Assembly (NCBI GenBank): GCA_902801485.1
Contig: CADCIP010000001.1
Coordinates: 102,421-166,420, forward strand
Origin: an uncultured Bacteroidales bacterium
GTDB taxonomy: Bacteria; Bacteroidota; Bacteroidia; Bacteroidales; Bacteroidaceae
Length of the DNA stretch: 64,000 nucleotides
Direction of reading: 5' to 3'
In this document: piece after piece, positions 8,473 to 16,093 of the stretch
Numbering within the stretch: position 1 is the stretch's first letter
Layout: each line of letters opens with the position of its first letter
Notes under the pieces: model-generated
What the model was told of the DNA's origin: nothing
The model's database searches: none
Seen by the model: the letters and a program-made list of their open reading frames with translations, nothing else
Translations under genes and position numbers: made by a program

Positions 8473-9609
8473 ATGTTTGAACAAAAGATAACTTTCGACA
8501 GTTTTATCCGCAGTATTACAGTCCTCTGTCTTTCTGTAGGAGCCGTATGGTTGCTCAACACCCTTTCCAGCGTATTGTTACCTTTCTTTATAGCATGGCT
8601 TCTTGCCTATCTGCTATATCCTCTTGTGCGATTTATCCAGCACAGGTTACGTTTGCGCAACCGTATTCTCAGCATCGTAGTAGCCCTGTTGTTTGTGTTT
8701 GCTTTGTTGGCAGGCTTTATTGCCCTGATTGTTCCCCCGATTATAAAAGAGACCATACACATTGCCGAATTGACTACGCTGTATTTCCATGATGTGATGA
8801 CTCAGACCAACATGTCGAAATACATACAGAATGTTGTTGATTATCTCAGCAATAAGAACACCCTTGTCAATCTGGTTCAGCAAAGTTCGTTTATCGATGC
8901 CATGCAGACCGTTATGCTTCAAACCTGGAATGTGGTTTCCAGCACGGTAAATGTGGCCTTGAGTGTGCTTGGCGTGTTTGTCGTGCTACTCTATATGTTC
9001 TTTATATTGGTAGATTACGAAAAGATATGTCAGGGTTGGGTGAATCTTATTCCTGCCGGCAAGAGAAACTTTGCCTCTATGGTGGTACAGGATGTCAAGA
9101 ACGGCATGAATGCTTATTTCCGCGGCCAATCCCTGATAGCCCTTATCGTAGGCATCCTGTTCAGTATCGGTTTCCTTATTATAGATTTCCCTTTGGCAAT
9201 TGGATTGGGTTTGTTTATAGGGTTCCTTAATTTAGTGCCTTATATGCAGCTATTTGGCTTTATTCCCACCATACTGCTGGCTATTCTTAAGGCAACCGAG
9301 ACAGGCGAGAGTTTCTGGTTCATAATGCTTTGTGCTTTGGCCGTCTTTGCTGTGGTGCAACTCATACAGGATATGTACCTTACGCCTCGGATCATGGGGC
9401 ATGTTATGGGACTGAACCCCGCCATTATTCTGCTCAGCCTTTCCATTTGGGGTAGCTTGATGGGTATTATCGGCTTAATTATAGCCCTTCCGCTCACCAC
9501 GCTGTTGCTGTCCTATTACCGCAGATTTATACTCAAAGAAGTCGCCGCAGAAGCTGAAACAGAGCAAAAAACAGAGGAGGACGCACAAAAAAGTGAGGAA
9601 AATGAATAA
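8473..9609 (+). CDS. AI-2E family membrane transporter (PerM/YdiK-like)
   Basis: A 378-residue integral membrane protein with about eight predicted transmembrane segments: two pairs near residues 15-35, 38-52, 65-90 and 150-180, then a dense C-terminal block from about 210 to 345. The periplasmic or soluble stretch between segments 3 and 4 (about 90-150) and the C-terminal pattern 'GLGLFIGFLNLVPYMQLFGF' and 'TPRIMGHVMGLNPAIILLS' are typical of the family. Members have been linked to autoinducer-2 or ion export, and the substrate here cannot be told. The acidic tail is Glu/Lys-rich. A single gene with its own -7 box. Confidence 0.9.
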   Translation: MFEQKITFDSFIRSITVLCLSVGAVWLLNTLSSVLLPFFIAWLLAYLLYPLVRFIQHRLRLRNRILSIVVALLFVFALLAGFIALIVPPIIKETIHIAELTTLYFHDVMTQTNMSKYIQNVVDYLSNKNTLVNLVQQSSFIDAMQTVMLQTWNVVSSTVNVALSVLGVFVVLLYMFFILVDYEKICQGWVNLIPAGKRNFASMVVQDVKNGMNAYFRGQSLIALIVGILFSIGFLIIDFPLAIGLGLFIGFLNLVPYMQLFGFIPTILLAILKATETGESFWFIMLCALAVFAVVQLIQDMYLTPRIMGHVMGLNPAIILLSLSIWGSLMGIIGLIIALPLTTLLLSYYRRFILKEVAAEAETEQKTEEDAQKSEENE

Positions 9610-9641
9610 TTTTGAATTATGAATTTTGAATTATGAATTAA
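9610..9641. repeat. heptanucleotide repeat, TGAATTA/TGAATTT type
   Basis: Four to five 7-bp units (TGAATTA, TGAATTT, TGAATTA, TGAATTA) directly follow the stop of the AI-2E gene and run into the tRNA-Lys promoter, supplying its -33 TTTG. Confidence 0.8.
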
Positions 9642-9655
9642 AATATATACCTTTG
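9625..9655 (+). promoter_or_regulatory. promoter of tRNA-Lys
   Basis: TTTG at 9625-9628 and TACCTTTG at 9648-9655, separated by 19 bp, match the Bacteroidota consensus. The same TACCTTTGCACCC core drives tRNA-Pro at 31925-31932. Confidence 0.8.
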
Positions 9656-9691
9656 CACCCGCAATTGCAGAAATGCATTGGTAATTAGGTT

Positions 9692-9764
9692 GGTCCGCTA
9701 GCTCAGTTGGTAGAGCACAACACTTTTAATGTTGGGGTCTTGGGTTCGAACCCCAAGCGGGCTA
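9692..9764 (+). tRNA. tRNA-Lys (anticodon TTT)
   Basis: A complete cloverleaf of 73 nt: acceptor GGTCCGC/GCGGGCT (G1-U72 wobble), D-arm GCTC/GAGC, anticodon stem CAACA/TGTTG with loop CTTTTAA, 5-nt variable loop, T-arm TTGGG-TTCGAAC-CCCAA, discriminator A. No CCA is encoded. Fragments of this gene recur at 9830-9883 and 15178-15258. Confidence 0.97.
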
Positions 9765-9773
9765 CAGCAAAAA

Positions 9774-9828
9774 GAGAGAGACCAACAGCAGAAAGTTTTA
9801 CTTTCGGAAGTTGAGGCTCTCTTTTTTT
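9774..9828 (+). terminator. terminator after tRNA-Lys
   Basis: Arms GAGAGAG and CTCTCT, extended by an imperfect CCAAC/GTTGAGG part and an inner GAAAG/CTTTC hairpin, are followed by seven T (9822-9828). Confidence 0.75.
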
Positions 9829-9829
9829 G

Positions 9830-9883
9830 ATGTTAAGCTTCCCGTGGAAGGGCCGGGGTCGATGAATTCAACCCCAAGCGGGC
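9830..9883 (+). pseudogene. tRNA-Lys 3'-half remnant with an inserted hairpin
   Basis: After ATGTT (the 3' anticodon stem of tRNA-Lys) comes AAGCTTCCCGTGGAAGGG, then a damaged T-arm GGGGTCGATGAATTCAACCCC and the tRNA 3' acceptor strand AAGCGGGC. The insert and the order are the same as in the scar at 15204-15258. It lies between the tRNA terminator and the stop of the M16 gene. Confidence 0.65.
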
Positions 9884-9889
9884 AGATCC

Positions 9890-12760
9890 CTATTGCCCCT
9901 CCTCATTGCTTTCCGTCGTCAGGTATCCTATATGTAAATTACCATTCTCAAGCATACGCTTTAGGTGTGCCTTCAAAGATTTCGGCGTAACCTTGCGCAG
10001 GTACGACAAGTCGTTGTTATCAATAGCAATGCCATAAAGTTCACGTTGTACGAGGAGGCCTAACTTGTCAAAGTCGTCTAATGGTTTTACACCTTTCTCA
10101 CGCTGCTTAATGTAACCATCTATCAGCTCCTTCGTGATAAGGTCACCTTCAGCCATTTCGTGCATCAGTTGATCTACATCCTTGGCAATACGTTCACGTT
10201 CTTTGGGGTTGCAGGAATAGTTAATGCTGCATAACATCTGGTAAAACGGATGTATGAAGTACCGAACTCCACAGGATGGGGTATAAACATCACTGTGTTT
10301 GACTCTGAGATTCTCAAACAGCAAAGAATTTAGCACACTCCATAGCGCGTTGTTATGGGCATGTGTCTTGGCTGAGTATTTATAGCCTTTGTCCCATGTA
10401 TACACTAGAACTGTTTGACAAATAGGGGTATTATTCTGTATCTTTTCTACGATGGTGGTGTCGGTTGTACGGAAGTGGGCTGAGGGCCACTCTTTGCACC
10501 TTACCGGTTCAGGCTTTGAGGGCAGCGATGCCACATACTTAAGCACATGGGGCATGATGCTGTCTATTTCGAAATCTCCCTGAATGCCTAATACGGCTCC
10601 ATTGCAGTTAGAATAGAATTCCTTTATTACCTCCTTAAAGCGCGACACGTTATATGTTGCGGCCAATTCCGGTGTAATGGGTAACATACGCTCAGGGTGA
10701 GCGCTGTATATGGAGTTTACTCTTGCTGCTGCCTGACTTACCGGGTTTGTACTATTCTGGGCAATCATTTGCAGGTTCTTTAGCCGTTCCTTAAACTTTG
10801 TGGTGTTTATATCTCCTGTTGGGGTCAGTTCGGCATATAATTGCTTGAAGAAATTATTGGTATTACCGCTGCTATCTATCCAACAATTTAAGTAATCCTC
10901 ATAGTCCTGAATCATTCCGCCCACAGAGTAACCGTCTTTATTTTTATATTCTCTTTTACAGAAATCAATCAGATTTCCATAAAAACGGTCCTCATTGTCA
11001 AGGAGGGAGTAGCCTCCAGGACGCAACCACTTCATGTTGATTTTCTTGTCTGATGTCTTATGTTTCCAGAATACCACCTTTACACCGTTTGAGAGAACTG
11101 CCTCGCGGATACCGTGTCTGCGTGCTTTCAGTTCCTTTACCGTTCCTGGGGTGGGGTCTATGTTTACGGAATCTATGTCGAGTTTTTCAAATTTCTCTTC
11201 TTCTTTTTCTTTCTGTGCCAGTTCCTCGTCTGGCATATTTTTTACCTTATTATATATCTCCTGCAATTCTTCCACCGAGAGGCCTTCCGTTTTGCTGGGG
11301 AAGACACCAGATATAATCATGTTCTGCCCGTCAGTCAGTCGGCAAAATGCTTTCTGGAGTTCTTCTCTTGGGATGGAAAACTTGACATGATCGTACACCA
11401 ATGCTTCTGAGTTCTCTGAAATAGCATCCTTGTTTTCCATGAAACGGGATGTCAACCTGTCAATCCTTTTTGAACTATTAAAAGGCGGAACGAAGGAACT
11501 TGTACTCATTTTACATGAAAAATCAATAGCTGTAGTGTCCGCGTTATAGATATCTTTCACACGGTCTAAGTTTTCGAACTCGTCCTTTGTGAATCCATTC
11601 CTGCGAACAGACTCTATCTCTTTAAAAAGCATTTCAAGGGCAGCCTTACCGCTTCCTGGATTGACAGAGAGCGCCATTTCAAGCGTACTGACGGCAGAAG
11701 TGAATGTCTGGTGTGAAAGCAGAACGGTTGTTCCGCCTACCAAATCAGAGTTCTCCACAAGTTTCTTAACTCTGTTCTTTAGGATATCGGTCAGCTTTTC
11801 TTTTATCCATTCAGCCTTAACGTCACCTACCGTCATCTTATCTTGATAAACCTGTTGGGGTATTCTGATATCCACAAATATGGCATCAAGTGATAAATTA
11901 TCCTCTTTATAGGAACGGAACAGAGGCCCTTCTGTGTTTTGGAAGGTGGGTAAGGGAGGAACCACAGACTCTCCTTTTTTTATATTACCGAACATACGGT
12001 TTATTTTCTCCTCCATCTGATCGGCATCAAAGTCACCCACCGCCACTACAGCCATGTTCTGAGGTTGGTACCAGCGCTTGTAGAAGTTGCGAACCAGTTC
12101 TGGTGTACAGTTCTGTATGATATCCATCTCGCCAAGGGGCATCCGGTTATTGTATTGGGGATGGTTAAAGATGTCTTTTCTTAAGCTGATTTGGAAAGCT
12201 TTGGGATTTCTCATTCGCCATTCCTCGGCAATTACATTGTGTTCGCCTTTTACGGCCTCGTCGCTGATAGCGGCATCTTGGTTGGCTATATCCTGAAAGA
12301 AGAGCAGACAGGAATCCAGCAACTCCGCTTTGTCCGTAGGCACAGCATCAAACACATAACATACAATGTCATGAAATGTAAATGCGTTGCTATCGTGTCC
12401 CACTGGCATACCGTTCCTTCGCAGGAAACCATATACACCATCAATGCCTGGGAAATGCTTGGTACCCTTGAACATCATGTGTTCCACATAGTGGGCAATA
12501 CCGCGTTCGTTTTCCTCTTCTACCAGCGAACCGCCTTTTACCAACAGACGGAAGTAAGCACGCTTCTCTGGGTTTTTGCTCTCAGCCACGTAATACGTCA
12601 GTCCGTTGTCCAGCACTCCAGTCCTGAAGGCGGTATCTGTGGGTATTTCCTGTTTGTCGATAAGGTCGGCACGACCATGAAAGCGAATAGTGTCTTCTGC
12701 AAACACTGTGACACTACTCAGCAGTGCAAGAAGGATGCAAGGAAAAATCTTCATTTTCAT
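9890..12760 (-). CDS. secreted M16-family zinc metallopeptidase (pitrilysin-like)
   Basis: A 956-residue protein with a signal peptide (about 1-21). The inverted zinc motif HYVEH lies at residues 90-94, and the third ligand should be the Glu in 'GEHNVIAEEW' about 75 residues later. Two tandem M16 halves follow (N-terminal active half, then 'VLSNGVKVVFWKHKTSDKKI' opening the C-terminal half), giving the clam-shell fold. Length matches the about 940-residue Bacteroidota M16 group. It likely degrades peptides in the periplasm. It has its own -7 box (12793-12800). Confidence 0.93.
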   Translation of the reverse strand: MKMKIFPCILLALLSSVTVFAEDTIRFHGRADLIDKQEIPTDTAFRTGVLDNGLTYYVAESKNPEKRAYFRLLVKGGSLVEEENERGIAHYVEHMMFKGTKHFPGIDGVYGFLRRNGMPVGHDSNAFTFHDIVCYVFDAVPTDKAELLDSCLLFFQDIANQDAAISDEAVKGEHNVIAEEWRMRNPKAFQISLRKDIFNHPQYNNRMPLGEMDIIQNCTPELVRNFYKRWYQPQNMAVVAVGDFDADQMEEKINRMFGNIKKGESVVPPLPTFQNTEGPLFRSYKEDNLSLDAIFVDIRIPQQVYQDKMTVGDVKAEWIKEKLTDILKNRVKKLVENSDLVGGTTVLLSHQTFTSAVSTLEMALSVNPGSGKAALEMLFKEIESVRRNGFTKDEFENLDRVKDIYNADTTAIDFSCKMSTSSFVPPFNSSKRIDRLTSRFMENKDAISENSEALVYDHVKFSIPREELQKAFCRLTDGQNMIISGVFPSKTEGLSVEELQEIYNKVKNMPDEELAQKEKEEEKFEKLDIDSVNIDPTPGTVKELKARRHGIREAVLSNGVKVVFWKHKTSDKKINMKWLRPGGYSLLDNEDRFYGNLIDFCKREYKNKDGYSVGGMIQDYEDYLNCWIDSSGNTNNFFKQLYAELTPTGDINTTKFKERLKNLQMIAQNSTNPVSQAAARVNSIYSAHPERMLPITPELAATYNVSRFKEVIKEFYSNCNGAVLGIQGDFEIDSIMPHVLKYVASLPSKPEPVRCKEWPSAHFRTTDTTIVEKIQNNTPICQTVLVYTWDKGYKYSAKTHAHNNALWSVLNSLLFENLRVKHSDVYTPSCGVRYFIHPFYQMLCSINYSCNPKERERIAKDVDQLMHEMAEGDLITKELIDGYIKQREKGVKPLDDFDKLGLLVQRELYGIAIDNNDLSYLRKVTPKSLKAHLKRMLENGNLHIGYLTTESNEEGQ

Positions 12761-12792
12761 ATTTTTTATACCTGTTTGTGTATTTCCGAGTA

Positions 12793-12800
12793 CAAATCTA
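12793..12800 (-). promoter_or_regulatory. -7 box of the M16 peptidase gene
   Basis: On the minus strand TAGATTTG matches TAnnTTTG, 32 bp before the ATG at 12760. The divergent box at 12854-12861 serves the next gene. Confidence 0.6.
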
Positions 12801-12853
12801 CAACAAATTCTTTAAATAATAACAATGACAGGCTTTAATATTCGGAAATTTTG

Positions 12854-12861
12854 TAAATTTG
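12854..12861 (+). promoter_or_regulatory. -7 box of the MORN/DUF4919 gene
   Basis: TAAATTTG at 12854-12861, 29 bp before the ATG at 12891. The -33 element is weak. Confidence 0.55.
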
Positions 12862-12890
12862 CCAAGTAATTTTTAAGCAGAGAAGTAATT

Positions 12891-14516
12891 ATGCGCCGTT
12901 TTATTCATTTCCTTCAGATTGCGTTGCTGCTGATGCTCCCCGTTACGGTAATAGCCAAAGAAACATATACTACACGGTATTTCTACCATTGGGAGAAGAA
13001 AGAAGGTACGCCCCACCCAGAGGACGTTATTTTGGCTTTGGAATACAAGCAGGATAACAGCCTGTACAAGGTACGCATTTATTGCACTACCGACGAGGAC
13101 AATAAAACACGTGTAAGATTCCTGCCCGGTTTTTATGTGCTGGAGCACCCCATCCTCCCCCAAGACAAGGTGAGCGAGAACGAGTACAACTTAGAGTTCT
13201 TCCCTCAGGCTAAAATGGTGTATGCCCAGCCTGTAGAGATTAAATACAAGGAGCCAGAAGCACCATGGAAGAGCGGTAAATATCAGACGTGGCGCTACAC
13301 AAAGACTTTTCACCCCAACAGCTTTAAATACAAGATGCGGTTGGAATCCGATGGCACATTAACCCTGAAAGGCCACTATTACAAAGACCGCAAGTTCTTC
13401 CCTATGAGCGAGGCACAGGTCAGCTCCCTGAACCGTAACACCTACGACGAAAAACTGCTGGCTGCCAACAGAACCGTTAATCCCATAGACGACGAGAGAG
13501 CCAGGGCTGCATCATCCATAGCCAAGAAAAACGTTCAAAGGACCTTACGTAAGGACGGAAAGGTGTATTACGAGGGAGAAGTATCACTCTACAAGAACGG
13601 ACAAACGCTTATCGAGGGGAAAGGAAAATATTACTTTTCCGACGGAACCGTCTATGAGGGAGACTTTGTAAACGGCAAGCGCCAGGGCTATGGCACAATC
13701 GTATGGGGCGACTCCACCCAATGGGCTGGCGAACGCTACGAAGGCGAATGGAACGACGGTTGGCGAACAGGTCAGGGAACCTATACCGATGCCCACGGAA
13801 ATATTTCTAAGGGCCGTTGGGAAAAGAACATCCTGGTGGAACCCGAAAGTCAGACCCCAGAGGTGGCCACAGAAATAAAGAACCCTCCATCCGGAATGGC
13901 TATGCTCGAATTCTTTGCATCGAACGGCAAACTGCAGATAGACTTTCAGGAAGTTGAGACTTTCGTAAAACAGAATGCCCAAGGATATAAAGAGCTGATG
14001 GAAAAGTTCCACGAAGACCCTTTGTCTCTTTCGAACGAAGAAGCAGCCATGCTTTATTATGGTTTTGCCTTTACCAAGGATTACGACCCCGACCATGTAG
14101 ATCTGATAGTTGCACCGACACAACTCATTAAGGAAGGCAAACTGCAGGAAGCCTTTGATGTATGCCAGAAAGAATTGCAGAAGGCCCCTGTATCGCTATC
14201 TCTTCTCTTGAGGGCTGCTCTGGCGGCTGGTATGCTGAAACATCCCGATGCTCAGAAATACAGTCAGAAGGTAGCTAAGATTATGACTGCTATTATGTCA
14301 AGCGGAACGGGTTACAGTCAGGATAAGGCCATAAAGGTTATATTCATCTCCGACGAATATGCCATCTTCCGTGACGGTATGCGTTTTGTCCTTTCACAGC
14401 AGGATTTTATCGATTCGCGTTACGACCGTATGACATTGGAGACGGGCAACAAGGGAGAATCCATCATCCTCTGGTTCGATACTTATCTGGTTCAGCAAAG
14501 ACGCAAGGGGGATTGA
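12891..14516 (+). CDS. secreted MORN-repeat protein with C-terminal DUF4919
   Basis: A 541-residue protein with a signal peptide (about 1-22, MRRFIHFLQIALLLMLPVTV). Residues about 215-305 contain MORN-type repeats of the form YEGxFxxGxRxGxGT: GKVYYEGEVSLYKNG, GTVYEGDFVNGKRQGYGTI and ERYEGEWNDGWRTGQGTYT. Residues about 340-538 form a DUF4919 domain (LYYGFAFTKDYDP...) that is closely related to almost the whole gene at 16094-16894. MORN repeats usually act as scaffold or lipid-facing beta sheets. The function of DUF4919 is unknown. The protein is probably periplasmic or surface-held. Confidence 0.85.
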   Translation: MRRFIHFLQIALLLMLPVTVIAKETYTTRYFYHWEKKEGTPHPEDVILALEYKQDNSLYKVRIYCTTDEDNKTRVRFLPGFYVLEHPILPQDKVSENEYNLEFFPQAKMVYAQPVEIKYKEPEAPWKSGKYQTWRYTKTFHPNSFKYKMRLESDGTLTLKGHYYKDRKFFPMSEAQVSSLNRNTYDEKLLAANRTVNPIDDERARAASSIAKKNVQRTLRKDGKVYYEGEVSLYKNGQTLIEGKGKYYFSDGTVYEGDFVNGKRQGYGTIVWGDSTQWAGERYEGEWNDGWRTGQGTYTDAHGNISKGRWEKNILVEPESQTPEVATEIKNPPSGMAMLEFFASNGKLQIDFQEVETFVKQNAQGYKELMEKFHEDPLSLSNEEAAMLYYGFAFTKDYDPDHVDLIVAPTQLIKEGKLQEAFDVCQKELQKAPVSLSLLLRAALAAGMLKHPDAQKYSQKVAKIMTAIMSSGTGYSQDKAIKVIFISDEYAIFRDGMRFVLSQQDFIDSRYDRMTLETGNKGESIILWFDTYLVQQRRKGD

Positions 14517-14781
14517 GAATTGAGAGTTGATGTGGCTAACAACAGTCTCAAAATGCTGTAAATTTATCCTCTCAAAGGCATCAGAAGAGATGCGCGAACC
14601 CCTTGTTCCGATGATTTTCCTGCATTTTCAACTCACCTGAGTGATGCGGAATTTTTATATTCTGACAACAAATACTATGAATTATGTGGCAAAATGGGAT
14701 GTTTGATCGGTTTTTTATGATATTGGCAAGTCTCAGTTGGCGCATCTTGTGAAGGCAATGTGCAGGGGTTTGTCAGGCAAG

Positions 14782-14850
14782 CGAGCCTATGTTTGCAACC
14801 TCCCCGAGCCTACACTTGCAGACTCCCGGGCATCGCACGTGCAGATTCCC
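14782..14850. repeat. three tandem degenerate 23-bp units
   Basis: Units start at 14782, 14805 and 14828. Each has the shape CGAGCCTAnnnTTGCAnnCTCCC, and the third is most diverged (GGGCATCGCACGTGCAGATTCCC). A core of TTGCA or GTGCA and terminal TCCC is common to all three. Confidence 0.65.
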
Positions 14851-14996
14851 GAGGCGATTTGTTACCGTCGAAGTTACTGGCACTCGGAAAAGGAAAGAAA
14901 AATAAACTTTTCTTTCGCTCTTCTCTCGTTTTTTCGTAACTTTGACATCTATAATATCGAAGTTACTCCGTCTCGGCATAAAAAAGATTAAAATCT

Positions 14997-15027
14997 TTTG
15001 TTCTGCTCTCGACCTTTCGTAACTTTG
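14997..15027 (+). promoter_or_regulatory. intact promoter left in front of the GH20 remnant
   Basis: TTTG at 14997-15000 and TAACTTTG at 15020-15027, 19 bp apart, match the consensus well. The promoter now reads into the truncated GH20 start at 15064 and the tRNA-Lys scar. Confidence 0.7.
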
Positions 15028-15063
15028 CCATCACAAAACAGACATTTAAAACCTATTTAATCT

Positions 15064-15204
15064 ATGAGAAGAATTAAATTGCTATTCATTGCATGCATTG
15101 CTGCCGTCTCTGCTTATGCGCAGCGTGCCAGTTACAACATCATCCCTCTGCCCAAGGAGGTGAAGGTGGATACAACTTCAGTTGGTAGAGCACAACACTT
15201 TTAA
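15064..15204 (+). pseudogene. 5' fragment of a GH20 gene fused to a tRNA-Lys fragment
   Basis: A 46-codon frame encodes a signal peptide and MRRIKLLFIACIAAV...SYNIIPLPKEVKVD, nearly the same at DNA level as the first about 35 codons of the GH20 gene at 16949. At 15178 the sequence switches abruptly to tRNA-Lys sequence (TCAGTTGGTAGAGCACAAC...) and the frame ends in the anticodon region. It is the leftover of a lost GH20 paralogue, or a recombination product. Confidence 0.8.
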
Positions 15205-15258
15205 TGTTAAGCTTCCCGTGGAAGGGAAAAGGGTCGAAGAATTCATCCCCAAGCGGGC
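15178..15258 (+). pseudogene. interrupted tRNA-Lys copy
   Basis: Bases 15178-15208 equal tRNA-Lys from the D-loop to the 3' anticodon stem (9703-9733). Then comes AAGCTTCCCGTGGAAGGG (a CTTCC-CGT-GGAAG hairpin), a damaged T-arm and AAGCGGGC. The 5' acceptor strand is missing. It cannot be a working tRNA. Confidence 0.75.
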
Positions 15259-15262
15259 TTCT

Positions 15263-15745
15263 TTATTTCTTCTTCTCAATATTTTTTCTTAGGTACTTAC
15301 CTATTGTTTCTCCTGCATCTTTCATTGGATCGCGCAGGGTAATTATGTCGTTGTTATCCCCGTCAGATCCCTTTAGGAAGAACAATGCCTCGGTTGTATT
15401 GGCTTTTGTATCAATCAGTTTTATTTCGGCAGTTATTCTGCCTGATTTCTGTACGTCCTTTACAACAATGACTAGTTTAAACTGATCGCTGTTGTTCACG
15501 GGTACGGCTGTTATCTTCTTCGTCTCGTCGTTGAACCACTCAAAAAAGTAATCCAGAGATCTTTCTTCCCAGTCCTTGGCCCTGCGGGCAAGGTTCAGAA
15601 AATCAGAGAAGCTATTATCACCTAGATAGGTTGCTTTGGAGCAGTCCAGTTCAATCATAACTTTGTCGGCATTCTTCAGACAGTCTACACCACCTTTTAC
15701 TGGCATTAAATTACCTGCATTACCTGTTAGACAGAATGCTAGCAT
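15263..15745 (-). CDS. hypothetical protein, possibly N-terminally frameshifted
   Basis: A 160-residue protein of unrecognised family, with acidic and Lys-rich content and alternating strands (IELDCSKATYLGD, FKLVIVVKDVQKSGRITAEI) followed by a Lys-rich tail. The visible N-terminus MLAFCLTGNAGN is too short for a signal peptide. Upstream, an ATG at 15771 in another frame reads MKQLSVFVL before a stop, and joining it to LAFCLTGNAG would give a proper signal peptide. A small indel near 15745-15750 is therefore likely. The stop lies 4 bp from the tRNA-Lys scar, and no partner gene is evident. Confidence 0.6.
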   Translation of the reverse strand: MLAFCLTGNAGNLMPVKGGVDCLKNADKVMIELDCSKATYLGDNSFSDFLNLARRAKDWEERSLDYFFEWFNDETKKITAVPVNNSDQFKLVIVVKDVQKSGRITAEIKLIDTKANTTEALFFLKGSDGDNNDIITLRDPMKDAGETIGKYLRKNIEKKK

Positions 15746-15771
15746 AACACGAATACAGAAAGTTGTTTCAT

Positions 15772-16093
15772 AGCTTTTCCTAAAATAAAATGGTTCGTAA
15801 TGATATTAGTTTTTTTATTTCACTTTGCAAATATATATGTATTATGTGATATGACAATTCTTTTTGTGGAATTATAGCTTTTTTTTTGCATCAAATCGGG
15901 ATAAACGTGCGTTCTGCCTTCCGTAAATGAGATAGTTCAGTACCTTGTGCCTGTTGTGCTCTTTTGTTAGCTTATTTGCTGACAACAGTCTACTTGTTTT
16001 TGGACAAAAATTAAGTTAAATATTTTATTATGTTAGTTGATTATCTTTATTTTTCACTATCTTTGCGCAGCAAATTATGTATTTAAAAGAATT
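15772..16093. other. intergenic region with one promoter box
   Basis: About 320 AT-rich bases with no gene. TATCTTTG at 16058-16065 is a good -7 box for the gene at 16094. No further structure was seen. Confidence 0.55.

Larger units (their letters stand above)
14517..15063. other. intergenic block without a supported gene
   Basis: About 550 bp. It begins with heptamer-like TTGAGAA/TTGAGAG units, holds the 23-bp tandem repeat at 14782-14850, and ends with two similar promoter-like segments CGTAACTTTG (14935-14944 and 15018-15027). An open frame of 84 codons at 14737-14991 lies over the repeats and lacks any family signature or promoter, so it is not called. Confidence 0.6.

Noticed and set aside
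9830-9883. Second tRNA gene
   Set aside because: The 5' half is missing and the T-arm no longer pairs correctly.
14737-14991. 84-codon open frame on the plus strand
   Set aside because: It lies over the 23-bp tandem repeat, has no promoter at the right distance, no recognised motif and an unnatural composition.
15178-15258. tRNA with long variable arm (Leu/Ser/Tyr type)
   Set aside because: The CTTCC-CGT-GGAAG hairpin sits where a variable arm would, but there is no 5' acceptor strand and the T-loop lacks TTCGAAC.
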